NCBI RefSeq assembly: GCF_000725545.1
Contig: NZ_JNZP01000022.1
Coordinates: 1-64,000 of the forward strand
From: Streptomyces exfoliatus
GTDB taxonomy: Bacteria > Actinomycetota > Actinomycetes > Streptomycetales > Streptomycetaceae
Reading direction: 5' to 3'
Length of the DNA stretch: 64,000 bases
Below the pieces are notes generated by a model. It did not search any database and was not told the origin of the DNA. It saw nothing but the letters and a program-made list of their open reading frames with translations. Numbering within the stretch: the stretch's first letter is position 1; each line of letters begins with the position of its first letter. Made by a program: the position numbers and the translations under genes. This document shows, in pieces, positions 33,608-42,115 of the stretch.

Positions 33608-34646
33608 AGTCGGCGTACGCGTCCCTGATCTCGTCGTCGGACAGGTCGAGGTGTTCGAGGATGGTGAAGCGGCCCGGCCGGGTCTGCGGGGCGAAGGACA
33701 CCGCCTGGACGAACTCGTCCACGGTGAAGCCCATCTCCTCCGGCCGGACGGGCAGTCCGTGCCGACGCAGCGTCTCGACCATCTGCGCGGACCCGTCGTG
33801 GGCGCCGCGCAGGTGCATCGCGAAGGCCGCGCCGACGCCGCACTGCTCGCCGTGGCTGGCGGCGCGGGCCGGGAAGAGCAGGTCGAAGGCGTGGCTGATC
33901 TCGTGGCAGGCGCCCGAGGAGGGGCGGCTGTCGCCGCTGATCGACATGGCGATCCCGGACATCACCAGACCCTCGGAGAGGGTGACGAGGAAGTCGTCGT
34001 CACCGACGCCGCCGGGGTGGCGGAGCACGGCCTCGCCGGCGCTGCGGGCCATGGCGGCCGCGAGGCCGTCGACGGGCTCGCCCGTCACCTGGTGGGAGAG
34101 CTCCCAGTCGGCGATGGCGGAGAGGTTGGAGATCGCGTCGCCGATGCCGGAGCGGACGAAGCGGACCGGCGCCTCCCTGATCACGTCCAGGTCGATGACC
34201 AGGGCGATCGGGGTGGGGACACCGTAGGAGCCCCGGCCGTTGTCGTTGTCCAGGGTGGAGATCGGCGAGCAGATGCCGTCGTGCGACAGGTTGGTGGCGA
34301 TGGCCACCAACGGCAGTCCGACCCGGGCCGCCGCGTACTTGGTCACGTCGATGATCTTGCCGCCGCCGAGGGCGACCACGGCGTCGTACCGCTTGCCGCG
34401 CATGGCGTCGGCGAGCTTCACGGCCTCGTCGATGGTGCCGCCCGCGACCGGGTACCAGTCGGCACCCGGCAGCTCGGGGGCGAAGTGGTCACGCAGCTTG
34501 AGGCCCGAGCCGCCGCTGATGGCGACGGCGATCTTGCCGTTGCTGGAGATCCGCTGGTCCGCGAGGAGCGCGGACAGGTCGTCCAGCGCTCCCCTGCGGA
34601 TGTCGACGACGACCGGCGAGGGGATCAGCCGGGTCAGTACTGGCAC
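33585..34646 (-). CDS. Iron-containing alcohol dehydrogenase / glycerol-1-phosphate dehydrogenase-like (AraM-type)
   Basis: A 353-residue NAD(P)-dependent enzyme starting at GTG inside the upstream gene (13-base overlap). The nucleotide-binding GGGKIIDVTKYAA lies near residue 92, and ATNLSHDGICSPIS near 120. Metal-binding Asp/His residues are in VRSGIGDAIS and ACHEISHAFDLL, with a later ASHGEQCGVG. This pattern matches sn-glycerol-1-phosphate dehydrogenases and bacterial AraM. It would reduce a phosphorylated ketose such as dihydroxyacetone phosphate to a polyol phosphate. Product stereochemistry is not decidable here. It likely feeds the cytidylyltransferase next door. Confidence 0.85.
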   Translation of the reverse strand: MPVLTRLIPSPVVVDIRRGALDDLSALLADQRISSNGKIAVAISGGSGLKLRDHFAPELPGADWYPVAGGTIDEAVKLADAMRGKRYDAVVALGGGKIIDVTKYAAARVGLPLVAIATNLSHDGICSPISTLDNDNGRGSYGVPTPIALVIDLDVIREAPVRFVRSGIGDAISNLSAIADWELSHQVTGEPVDGLAAAMARSAGEAVLRHPGGVGDDDFLVTLSEGLVMSGIAMSISGDSRPSSGACHEISHAFDLLFPARAASHGEQCGVGAAFAMHLRGAHDGSAQMVETLRRHGLPVRPEEMGFTVDEFVQAVSFAPQTRPGRFTILEHLDLSDDEIRDAYADYAKAIRS

Positions 34647-35371
34647 GCGATCTCACGGCCCTTCGCGAGGTCGTCGTGGTTGTCGATCTCGACCCACTTG
34701 ACGTCGCCGATGGGGGCCACGTCGATCGTGAAGCCGTCGTCGACGAGCTTCTGGTAGCCGTCCTCGTAGTACAGGTCGGGGTCGCGCTCGAAGGTGGCCT
34801 TGAGGGCGTCGGCGAGGGCCTCGGCGGCCTCGGGCTCGATCAGCGTGACGCCGATGTACTCGCCGGTGGCGGTGGCCGGGTCCATGAGCTTGGTGATGCG
34901 CTGGACGCCCTTGTCCTCGGCGGTGATGACCTTCATCTCCTCGTCGGCGAGGTTCTTCACCGTGTCGAGGGCGAGGATGATCTTCTGGCCCTTGCCGCGG
35001 GCGGCGAGCAGGGTCTTCTCGACGGAGACCGGGTGGACGGTGTCGCCGTTGGCGAGGATCACACCGCGCTTGAGGACCTCACGGGCGCACCACAGGGAGT
35101 AGGCGTTGTTCCACTCCTCGGCCTTGTCGTTGTCGACGAGGGTGATGGTGAGGCCGTACTTCGCCTCCAGGGCCTCCTTGCGGGCGTAGACGGCCTCCTT
35201 GCGGTAGCCGACGACGATCGCGACCTCGGTGAGGCCGATCTCGGCGAAGTTCTTCAGCGTCCCGTCGAGGATCGTGGTCTCGCCGTCCACCGGCACGAGG
35301 GCCTTCGGAAGGGTGTCGGTGTAGGGGCGCAGACGGCGTCCGGCACCGGCTGCCAGTACGAGACCGATCAT
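34634..35371 (-). CDS. Sugar/alcohol-phosphate nucleotidyltransferase (phosphocholine cytidylyltransferase-like)
   Basis: A 245-residue protein beginning with the nucleotidyltransferase signature LVLAAGAGRRLRPYTDTLPKAL (Gly-rich loop and catalytic Lys). NNAYSLWCAREVL and VILANGDTVHP carry the metal Asp. KWVEIDNHDDLAKG near the C-terminus is typical of CTP:phosphocholine or polyol-phosphate cytidylyltransferases. It would make a CDP-alcohol donor for the CDP-alcohol transferases encoded on both sides. The ATG overlaps the DUF5941 stop (ATGA). Confidence 0.88.
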   Translation of the reverse strand: MIGLVLAAGAGRRLRPYTDTLPKALVPVDGETTILDGTLKNFAEIGLTEVAIVVGYRKEAVYARKEALEAKYGLTITLVDNDKAEEWNNAYSLWCAREVLKRGVILANGDTVHPVSVEKTLLAARGKGQKIILALDTVKNLADEEMKVITAEDKGVQRITKLMDPATATGEYIGVTLIEPEAAEALADALKATFERDPDLYYEDGYQKLVDDGFTIDVAPIGDVKWVEIDNHDDLAKGREIACQY

Positions 35372-37167
35372 GCTGTTTCTCCTTCGTCGTGAACGGCGGG
35401 TGCTCCGGAGGAGACCCAGAAGCGGATGGACTCCACGAGCACCACCAGCGCGACGGCGACCGCCAGCGCGGTCAGTGCCAGGGTGAAGTCGTCACCGCGG
35501 TCCGCCAGCAGGGCGGCGAGGACGGTCACCAGGAGCGTGCGCCCCTCGTGTCCGCCGGTGACGCGCACCAGCCACGCGGGCGGCGCGCCGGTGCCGCCGC
35601 GGATGCGGTACACCGTGTCGTAGTGATGGTAGGCGACCGCCGCCACCAGCCCGAATGCGGCGGGGAGGGCCTGGTCGGCCTCGGAACGCGCGGCGAGGAC
35701 GAGGACCGTGCCGTACTCGGCGGCGCGGAACAGCGGCGGCAGCAGCCAGTCGAGGGCGCCCTTGAGGGGCTGGGAGACGGCGAGTCCCGAGAGCAGCGCG
35801 TAGACGATGGCGGCGCCGACCACGGTCCAGGGATCACCCTGGACGAGGGACGAGCCGAGCACCGCTACCGCGGCGAGGGCCGCGAGCAGCGGCCCGCTCA
35901 CGTACTGGCGGTTGCCACGGGACCGGAGCCATGCGACGGTCTCGGCGAGCGGGCCGGAGTCCGCGAGGTCCGCCAGGGCCTGGGCGGCCCGGTCGGTGCG
36001 CTTCGCCTTGCGGGTCAGGGAGCGCAGGACGCGGCCCGCCGTGGTGTAGCAGGCGCCGAAGGCGCAGCCGATGATCAGCGCCCAGAAGACGATCCGGGGG
36101 GTGGTGACGGCGGTGAGGACGGCGATCATCGCCCAGCGCTCGCCGATCGGCAGGATGATCATGCGGCGGGCCCAGACGGTCCAGCCGAGGCTGTCGAGCC
36201 GGTCGGAGAGGGCAGCGGTGGGGCTGGTGTTGGCCGTGGCGTCGTGGTTCGCCTCGTTGAACGAGAAGTCCACGACGTGCCGGCAGGTCATGAGGACCAT
36301 CGCGCCGAGCGCCAGGGCCCAGACGTCGTCGCCGTTGCGGGCGGCGCCGAGGGCGAGGCCCGCGTAGAAGGCGTACTCCTTGGCGCGGTCGAAGGTGGCG
36401 TCGAGCCAGGCGCCCATCGTCGAGTACTTGAGCGCGTACCGGGCGAGCTGCCCGTCGGTGCAGTCCAGGACGAAGGAGACGAGGAGGAGGACGCCGGCGG
36501 CGATGTAGCCGCCGCGCTCGCCGGTCGCCGCGCAGCCGGCCGCGATCAGGGCGGTGAGCAGCGAGGCGGTGGTGACCTGGTTGGGGGTCAGTCCGCGGCG
36601 CGCGCACCAGCGGGCGATGTAGCGCGAGTACGGGCTGATGAAGAAGGTGGTGAAGAAGCCGTCGTGGGCCTTGACGGCCGAGCGCAGGCGTACGGCCTCG
36701 TCGTCGACGGCGTCGACGGCGGCGCGCGCCCGGTGGCGGGCCTCGGCGTCGGTGGGCACGGCGGCGACGAGCGTGCCGAGCTGGGGCCGGTGCACGGCGA
36801 CGCCGTCGGCGTCGAGGGCGTCGGCGACGGTGCCGGTGAGGTCGTCGGTGCCGTCGGCGAGGCCCTCGGCACGCGCAGCGGTCAGGGCGCGGACGAGCGC
36901 GGGGCGGGCCCCGCTCTGCGCGGTGAGCGCGCCGGGTGCGGCGGCCGCGGGGAACCGGGGGTCGGTGAGGGTGAGGCGCAGTGCGTGCAGGTGACCGACG
37001 AACCGGGGGTCGACGAGCGCGACGCGCTCCCCCGCCGGGACGGTGGCAAGGAGGGCTCCGGCCTCATCGGCGTCCGAGGCGGTCCGGACGTCGAAACCGA
37101 GCGACCGCAGATCTCCGTCGAGCGAGGATCCGGGTGCCGGCGGGCCGGTGAGGATGGCGGTCGACAG
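35368..37167 (-). CDS. DUF5941 / CDP-alcohol transferase-like membrane protein, CTG start
   Basis: A 599-residue protein. The frame is open from CTG at 37167, which has AAGGAG 9 bases upstream and an in-frame stop three codons before it. No ATG, GTG or TTG occurs in frame until 36795, 124 codons later. The N-terminal 190 residues are soluble (LSTAILTGPPAPGSSL, then VALVDPRFVGHLHALRL). From about residue 200 there is a CDP-alcohol transferase core (LVSFVLDCTDGQLARYALKY, MGAWLDATFDRAKEYAF) with many membrane spans. A hydrophobic C-terminal region completes DUF5941. Relatives I remember start at this same STAILTGP text. It heads the seven-gene operon. Confidence 0.85.
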   Translation of the reverse strand: MSTAILTGPPAPGSSLDGDLRSLGFDVRTASDADEAGALLATVPAGERVALVDPRFVGHLHALRLTLTDPRFPAAAAPGALTAQSGARPALVRALTAARAEGLADGTDDLTGTVADALDADGVAVHRPQLGTLVAAVPTDAEARHRARAAVDAVDDEAVRLRSAVKAHDGFFTTFFISPYSRYIARWCARRGLTPNQVTTASLLTALIAAGCAATGERGGYIAAGVLLLVSFVLDCTDGQLARYALKYSTMGAWLDATFDRAKEYAFYAGLALGAARNGDDVWALALGAMVLMTCRHVVDFSFNEANHDATANTSPTAALSDRLDSLGWTVWARRMIILPIGERWAMIAVLTAVTTPRIVFWALIIGCAFGACYTTAGRVLRSLTRKAKRTDRAAQALADLADSGPLAETVAWLRSRGNRQYVSGPLLAALAAVAVLGSSLVQGDPWTVVGAAIVYALLSGLAVSQPLKGALDWLLPPLFRAAEYGTVLVLAARSEADQALPAAFGLVAAVAYHHYDTVYRIRGGTGAPPAWLVRVTGGHEGRTLLVTVLAALLADRGDDFTLALTALAVAVALVVLVESIRFWVSSGAPAVHDEGETA

Positions 37168-37594
37168 GCGAACTCACTCCTTGGAGCTGACGGAGGGGCC
37201 GGCGGGGCCCATGGCGGCCCCGGGCGCGGCGGTGCGGCCCGGCACGGGGCGGCGACACGTCGGCTGAGGCTATCGGATGAACGGAAGTGCGAGTTCACCG
37301 AGGCTTCGCGGGCAGGACTCCCCCGGGCCCACCCATGTCCTCATGGGTGCGCCTCGTCCTGACGGTGATCATCATGGGTGATCGTCGGCCCGCCCCACAA
37401 ACCCCGGCTGCCGCCCGCCTCCCGGGCCCGCGCGACCGACTTCTGGCCATGGCCGGTCCTGATGTAATCACCGCAGGTCAGAGCATATGACAACGGTGTT
37501 CAGTACCGTGTTGCGCATACCCCCCACCCGTAGTTCACTTGCCCCGTCGGAGACCACCGAGCGGACGCGGACGACTCGATCTGGAGGCCATTCC
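37168..37594. other. Divergent promoter region between the polymer operon and the CDF transporter
   Basis: This 427-base stretch holds no convincing gene. It should carry promoters in both directions. The text around 37465-37530 is AT-richer (ATGTAATCACC, CATATGACAAC) and probably marks the CDF promoter. I could not find a clear metal-regulator box. Confidence 0.45.
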
Positions 37595-38536
37595 ATGGGG
37601 GCTGGACACGACCACGGGCACAGTCACGGCGGCCCGCCGCCGACGGGCACCGCCGGGGCCGCGTACAAGAACCGGTTGCGGATCGCGCTCGGCATCACGC
37701 TCTCCGTGATGGTGATCGAGATCATCGGCGGCCTGCTCGCCGACTCGCTCGCCCTGATCGCCGACGCCGCGCACATGGCGACCGACGCGGTCGGCCTCGC
37801 GATGGCGCTGCTCGCGATCCACTTCGCCAACCGGCCGCCCTCCGGGAACCGCACCTTCGGGTTCGCGCGGGCCGAGATCCTGGCCGCGCTCGCCAACTGT
37901 CTGCTGCTGCTCGGCGTCGGCGGCTACGTGCTGTACGAGGCGATCCAGCGGTTCATGGAGCCCGCCGAGACCAAGGGCGGTCTGACGATCACGTTCGCGG
38001 TGATCGGCCTCGTCGCCAACGTGATCTCGCTCTCGCTGCTCATGCGCGGTCAGAAGGACAGCCTCAACGTGCGCGGGGCGTATCTGGAGGTCCTCGCGGA
38101 CGCCCTGGGATCGGTCACCGTGATCATCGCCGCCGGCGTCATCCTGACCACGGGCTGGCAGTACGCCGACCCGATCGCCTCGATCGTGATCGGCCTGATG
38201 ATCGTCCCCCGTACGGTCAAGCTGCTGCGCGAGACCCTGGACGTGCTCCTGGAGGCGGCCCCCAAGGGCGTCGACATGGCGGAGGTGCGGGCGCACATCC
38301 TGGCCCTGCCGGGGGTCGAGGACGTGCACGACCTGCACGCCTGGACGATCACCTCGGGGATGCCGGTGCTCTCGGCCCACGTGGTCGTGGACCAGGGCGC
38401 GCTGGACTCCGTCGGCCACGAGAAGATGCTGCACGCCCTCCAGGGATGCCTGGGCTCGCACTTCGACGTGGAGCACTGCACCTTCCAGCTGGAGCCCGCC
38501 GGGCACGCGGAGCACGAGGCGAAACTCTGCCTCTGA
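37595..38536 (+). CDS. Cation diffusion facilitator family metal exporter
   Basis: A 313-residue membrane protein. The ATG at 37595 has GGAGG 7 bases upstream. A His-rich N-terminus (GAGHDHGHSHGG) is followed by six spans. The metal site HxxxD in ADAAHMATDAVGLAMALLA lies near residue 60, and its counterpart is EVLADALGSVTV near 165. The cytoplasmic C-terminal domain (EVRAHILALPGVEDVHDLHAW) dimerises and senses metal. Members export Zn, Cd or Co in exchange for protons. Substrate is probably zinc-like given the His-rich loop, by inference. Monocistronic. Confidence 0.95.
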   Translation: MGAGHDHGHSHGGPPPTGTAGAAYKNRLRIALGITLSVMVIEIIGGLLADSLALIADAAHMATDAVGLAMALLAIHFANRPPSGNRTFGFARAEILAALANCLLLLGVGGYVLYEAIQRFMEPAETKGGLTITFAVIGLVANVISLSLLMRGQKDSLNVRGAYLEVLADALGSVTVIIAAGVILTTGWQYADPIASIVIGLMIVPRTVKLLRETLDVLLEAAPKGVDMAEVRAHILALPGVEDVHDLHAWTITSGMPVLSAHVVVDQGALDSVGHEKMLHALQGCLGSHFDVEHCTFQLEPAGHAEHEAKLCL

Positions 38537-38593
38537 CCACCGGGAGACTGTTAACCTCTTCGTACGCACGTGTGGAGAGAGGAGCTGAGGTTG

Positions 38594-38665
38594 ATGACCG
38601 TCGCGATGGAGGCTGCCCGCAGCGGCAGCGCCCGGTCGTCCCTCAGCCTCCGGGTCTCCGGCTGA
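38594..38665 (+). CDS. Possible 23-residue ORF before the methyltransferase gene
   Basis: ATG 38594 with GAGGAGCTGAGG upstream opens a 23-codon frame (MTVAMEAARSGSARS, then SLSLRVSG). It ends 69 bases before the TTG start of the methyltransferase-acetyltransferase gene. It could be a leader peptide, but coding evidence is weak. Confidence 0.3.
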   Translation: MTVAMEAARSGSARSSLSLRVSG

Positions 38666-38734
38666 CCTGATCCCGGTCTTCCCACCGGTCCTTCACGTCG
38701 TCGGCCGGAACCCACTCACAAAGGGTTTCCCACG

Positions 38735-39997
38735 TTGTCCGACAACGCCTTGCACGACTCCTTCTTCGCCCTGCACCACGGTCTTCCGCGGCAGGGCCCC
38801 GGCTCCGACACCACCACCCGACGGCTCCTCGCCCTCGCGGGGAAGTTGCCGGAGCGTCCGCGCGTCCTCGACCTGGGCTGCGGTCCCGGCCGTTCCGCGC
38901 TGCTCCTCGCCGCCGAGGCGGGGGCGGAGGTGACCGCGGTCGACACCCACGAGCCGTTCCTCGCGGAACTGCGGCGGTCCGCAGCCGACCGCGGGCTCGA
39001 CGGGTCGATCCACACCCTCCGCGCCGACATGGGCGCACTGCCGTTCCCGGACGGCTCGTTCGACCTGGTCTGGGCCGAGAGCTCGGTCTTCGTCCTCGGC
39101 TTCGACCGGGCGCTGGCCGAATGGCGCAGGCTCCTCGCGCCCGGCGGCACGCTCGTGCTGACCGAGTGCGTCTGGACCACCGAGGAGCCGGGCCCGGTGG
39201 CCCGCGCCTTCTGGGAGGAGCACTACACGCTGCGTACCGTCGCCGGGAACGCGGCGGCGGCGGTCGCGGCCGGCTACCACGTCCTGGGTACCGTCCCGCA
39301 GCCGGAGAGCGACTGGGACGAGTACTACGGTCCGCTCGCCGCCCACGCCGACGCGGCCGACACCACCGTGCCCGGCATGGCAGAGGCGGTGGCGGGCGCG
39401 CGCACCGAGATCGCGCTCCGGCGCGAGCACGGCTCCGACTACGGATACGCCGGTTTCGCGCTGCGTCCGGCCGATCCGCGCTGGCACACCCGTACGGAGA
39501 ATCCCGGGGACGCCGGGGCGATCCGGCGGGTCGTGTCGACGGCCTTCGGTTCGGAGGCCGGGGCCTCCGGGAGCGAGGCGGATCTGGTCGACGCTCTCCG
39601 GCTCGACCCCGACGCCTGGCTGCCCGGCCTCTCGTACGTGGCCGAGGCCCCGGACGGCACGATCGCCGCGCACGCGCTGATCACCCGCTGCCGGGTGGGC
39701 GACGCCCCCGCCGCGGCGCTCGCCCCGGTGTCGGTCGCTCCCGCGTACCAGCGGACGGGGGCCGGGCAGGCCGTCGTCCGGGCGGTGCTCGACGCGGCCC
39801 GGCTGCGGGGTGAGCCGCTCGTCCTCGTCCTGGGCCATCCGGAGTACTACCCGAGGTTCGGGTTCGTACGTGCGTCCGCGTACGGAATCAAGCCAGGTTT
39901 CGAGGTCCCGGACGAGGCGATGATGGCGCTCGTCCTCGACGACTCCGTCCCCGTCCCGCCGGGCACGCTCGTCTATCCGGCGGCTTTCGGGGTCTAG
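38735..39997 (+). CDS. Fused class I SAM methyltransferase and GNAT acetyltransferase
   Basis: A 420-residue protein starting at TTG (38735) after AAAGGG. The N-terminal half is a class I methyltransferase: RVLDLGCGPGRSALLLA near residue 45 binds SAM, then ADMGALPFPDGSFDLVWAES and LLAPGGTLVLTE. The C-terminal half (from about 255) is a GNAT domain: SYVAEAPDGTIAAHALI, APVSVAPAYQRTGAGQAVVRAV for acetyl-CoA and GHPEYYPRFGFVRAS. The last block marks the YhbS-like N-acetyltransferases. The join suggests one substrate or substrate family receives methyl and acetyl groups. The substrate is unknown. A strong hairpin follows. Confidence 0.9.
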   Translation: MSDNALHDSFFALHHGLPRQGPGSDTTTRRLLALAGKLPERPRVLDLGCGPGRSALLLAAEAGAEVTAVDTHEPFLAELRRSAADRGLDGSIHTLRADMGALPFPDGSFDLVWAESSVFVLGFDRALAEWRRLLAPGGTLVLTECVWTTEEPGPVARAFWEEHYTLRTVAGNAAAAVAAGYHVLGTVPQPESDWDEYYGPLAAHADAADTTVPGMAEAVAGARTEIALRREHGSDYGYAGFALRPADPRWHTRTENPGDAGAIRRVVSTAFGSEAGASGSEADLVDALRLDPDAWLPGLSYVAEAPDGTIAAHALITRCRVGDAPAAALAPVSVAPAYQRTGAGQAVVRAVLDAARLRGEPLVLVLGHPEYYPRFGFVRASAYGIKPGFEVPDEAMMALVLDDSVPVPPGTLVYPAAFGV

Positions 39998-40015
39998 GGT
40001 CCCTCGCGTCGTCCT

Positions 40016-40057
40016 CCGCTCCCGCCGCACCGGAGTACTCCGGTGCGGCGGGAGCGG
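40016..40057 (+). terminator. Perfect 21-base-arm hairpin
   Basis: The two 21-base arms CCGCTCCCGCCGCACCGGAG+T and its exact complement abut at AGTACT, 19 bases after the fusion-gene stop. It should be a strong terminator isolating idi, whose gene begins 92 bases later. Confidence 0.85.
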
Positions 40058-40148
40058 CCACGTCCTGCCGCCGAAGTACGGACAAGCCGGTTTCGTGCGG
40101 CAGACTGAGGTGGCCCCACCGGGCCGAGGACCGATGCGAAGGATGGGT

Positions 40149-40769
40149 ATGCCGACCACACCAGCCACCGCGGCTCAGATCTCGCCGGAGATCATGTCGA
40201 ACGGTGTCCAGCCGTCCGGAACCGCGGCGCCGATCATGCTCGAACTGGTCGACGAGGACGGGACGACGATCGGGACGGCCGAGAAGCTCGCCGCCCACCA
40301 GGCGCCCGGCCTGCTCCACCGCGCCTTCTCCGTCTTCCTCTTCGACGAGTCGGGCCGCCTGTTGCTCCAGCGCCGGGCGCTCGGCAAGTACCACTCCCCC
40401 GGCGTCTGGTCGAACACCTGCTGCGGCCACCCCTACCCGGACGAGGCGCCGTTCGCGGCGGCGGCCCGGCGGACCTTCGAGGAGCTGGGCGTCTCCCCCA
40501 CGCTGCTCGCCGAGGCGGGCACCGTCCGCTACAACCACCCGGACCCGGCCTCGGGCCTGGTGGAGCAGGAGTTCAACCACCTCTTCGTCGGCCTCGTGCA
40601 GGGCGCACCGCGCCCCGACCCGGAGGAGATCGAGGACACCGCCTTCGTGACCGCCGACGAGCTGGCCGAGCGGCACGCCGCCGCGCCGTTCTCCGCCTGG
40701 TTCATGACGGTGCTCGACGCGGCGCGTCCGGCGATCAGGGAGCTGACGGGTCCGTCCGGGGGCTGGTGA
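40149..40769 (+). CDS. idi: Isopentenyl-diphosphate delta-isomerase, type 1
   Basis: A 206-residue Nudix-fold enzyme. The ATG at 40149 follows GAAGGATGG. The catalytic Cys lies in VWSNTCCGHPYPDE near residue 95. The Nudix-like AARRTFEELGV and the catalytic Glu segment VEQEFNHLFVG near 140 are present. It interconverts IPP and DMAPP and so feeds the prenyl synthase of the hopanoid operon 14 kb away. The 3' end overlaps the convergent anti-sigma-like gene by 35 bases. Confidence 0.95.
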   Translation: MPTTPATAAQISPEIMSNGVQPSGTAAPIMLELVDEDGTTIGTAEKLAAHQAPGLLHRAFSVFLFDESGRLLLQRRALGKYHSPGVWSNTCCGHPYPDEAPFAAAARRTFEELGVSPTLLAEAGTVRYNHPDPASGLVEQEFNHLFVGLVQGAPRPDPEEIEDTAFVTADELAERHAAAPFSAWFMTVLDAARPAIRELTGPSGGW

Positions 40770-41292
40770 TCGCCGGCAGCTGAGGCGCGCCCCCCGGCCC
40801 CGGTGCCATCGGGGCCAGGGGCAGCGCCGCCCAGATGATCTTGCCGCCGCTCGCGGTGTGCTCGACGTCGCAGGCGCCGCCTGCCTCCTGGGCGATCTCG
40901 CGGACCAGGAGCAGTCCGCGGCCGCCCGTCTGCCCGTAGTCCGCCTCGAGGGCCTTGGGGCGGTACGGATGATTGTCCTCGACGGACACCCGGATCCACT
41001 CGGGGCCGATGGCCACCTCCACCGCTATCTCCGGGGACAGCAGCGCCGCGTGCCGCACGGCGTTGGTGACCAGCTCGGAGACGATCAGCAGCAGGCCGTC
41101 CATGATCTCCTCATGGACGGGGACGCCCTGGCGGACCAGCAGGTCGCGTACGGCGTGCCGGGCCTGCGGGACGGAGACGTCGACCGCGGCAGCGGTGAAG
41201 CGCCAGACTCCTTCGTAGGACGGTTGCCGGGCGGGGCCACCTCCGTGGGTGTCCACGGTACGGTTCCCACCCTCGTGCTCGATTCTCGCCAC
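40735..41292 (-). CDS. ATP-binding regulatory protein (RsbW-like histidine-kinase-type ATPase)
   Basis: A 185-residue protein starting at GTG. It holds a GHKL ATPase domain: N-box LLIVSELVTNAVRHAA near residue 75, G1 box VSVEDNHPYRP near 105, and GQTGGRGLLLVREIAQEAGG near 120. There is no receiver or dimerisation domain, so it belongs to the many Streptomyces anti-sigma-factor-like or partner-switching ATPases. An anti-anti-sigma partner is not adjacent. The C-terminal 25 residues are Pro-rich. Confidence 0.88.
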   Translation of the reverse strand: MARIEHEGGNRTVDTHGGGPARQPSYEGVWRFTAAAVDVSVPQARHAVRDLLVRQGVPVHEEIMDGLLLIVSELVTNAVRHAALLSPEIAVEVAIGPEWIRVSVEDNHPYRPKALEADYGQTGGRGLLLVREIAQEAGGACDVEHTASGGKIIWAALPLAPMAPGPGGAPQLPAITSPRTDPSAP

Positions 41293-41386
41293 GGATCGAG
41301 TCTTGGCAATGCGCGGGGGTGGACCGGCCTACTGACCAGAAGTCGACACGTATCGGCCGCTTTCTGATCGGTTGATTATGCCCACG

Positions 41387-42049
41387 TCAGTTGTTCGACC
41401 GATCCGGCGCGTTTTCTGACGACTCCGGGGGCGTCCCGGAACCGGGCTCCGGGGTCACCATGCTGACGATCCGTCGTCCGCCCACCCCGATCGCGATCAG
41501 GCCCAGGCCGTCGAAGAGCAGCGCGAGCGAGAAGAAGACCCCGAGCACGTACCGGCTGCTGTCCGGCCAGTCGAAGAGGACGAGCAGACCGAGCAGCAGG
41601 CCGAAGGCCCCCTGCAGGAGGGTCCAGCCGAACTGCGGCCCCCGCACCACCACACTGCCGACGAGCCGGAAGAGACCGCCGGTCAGGAAGAGCAGGGCGG
41701 CGAACATCGTCAGCGCCTCCGCCGAACCCTCCGGGTGGCGGATCACCACGACGCCCGCCGCGATGTTCAGGGCCGCCACCACCACCGCCAGCCAGAAGTA
41801 GCTGGTCCCCCGCGACTGGATCGCCTGGAGCAGGCCCACCACACCGCCGATCAGCAGCAGCCAGCCGAAGAGAAGCATCGAGGTCAGGGTGGCGAGGCCC
41901 GTGTAGACCAGACCGACGACACCGCCGATCACGAGCAGGATGCCGAGCGCGGCCAGCCAGCCGAAGCTGCGGTTGAGCCGTTTCCCCTCGCGTGCCATGT
42001 CCCGGAGCGGGTCCGGGTCCTCGTGCGTCTCGCCGGTGTCCCTGGCCAT
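41387..42049 (-). CDS. HdeD-like multi-span membrane protein (DUF308)
   Basis: A 220-residue protein starting at ATG 42049 with GGAGG 8 bases upstream. Six hydrophobic segments appear in three pairs (LAALGILLVIGGVVGLVY, LLFGWLLLIGGVVGLLQ, FWLAVVVAALNIAAGVVVI, ALLFLTGGLFRLVG, GAFGLLLGLLVLFDW, VLGVFFSLALLFDGLGLIAI). The pattern of HdeD repeats is evident. HdeD in E. coli links to acid stress; role here is unknown. The gene is transcribed away from the crotonase gene. Confidence 0.9.
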   Translation of the reverse strand: MARDTGETHEDPDPLRDMAREGKRLNRSFGWLAALGILLVIGGVVGLVYTGLATLTSMLLFGWLLLIGGVVGLLQAIQSRGTSYFWLAVVVAALNIAAGVVVIRHPEGSAEALTMFAALLFLTGGLFRLVGSVVVRGPQFGWTLLQGAFGLLLGLLVLFDWPDSSRYVLGVFFSLALLFDGLGLIAIGVGGRRIVSMVTPEPGSGTPPESSENAPDRSNN

Positions 42050-42115
42050 GCGGTGCCTCCTCGGGGCGGCCCCCTCCTGATCGTACGGTCGGGCACCGCG
42101 GATAGCATCCGGCCC

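Noticed and set aside
37465..37530. A possible metal-regulator box before the CDF gene
   Set aside because: The best inverted pairs (ACAACGGT and ACCGTGTT) mismatch at several positions and do not match a known consensus that I can recall.
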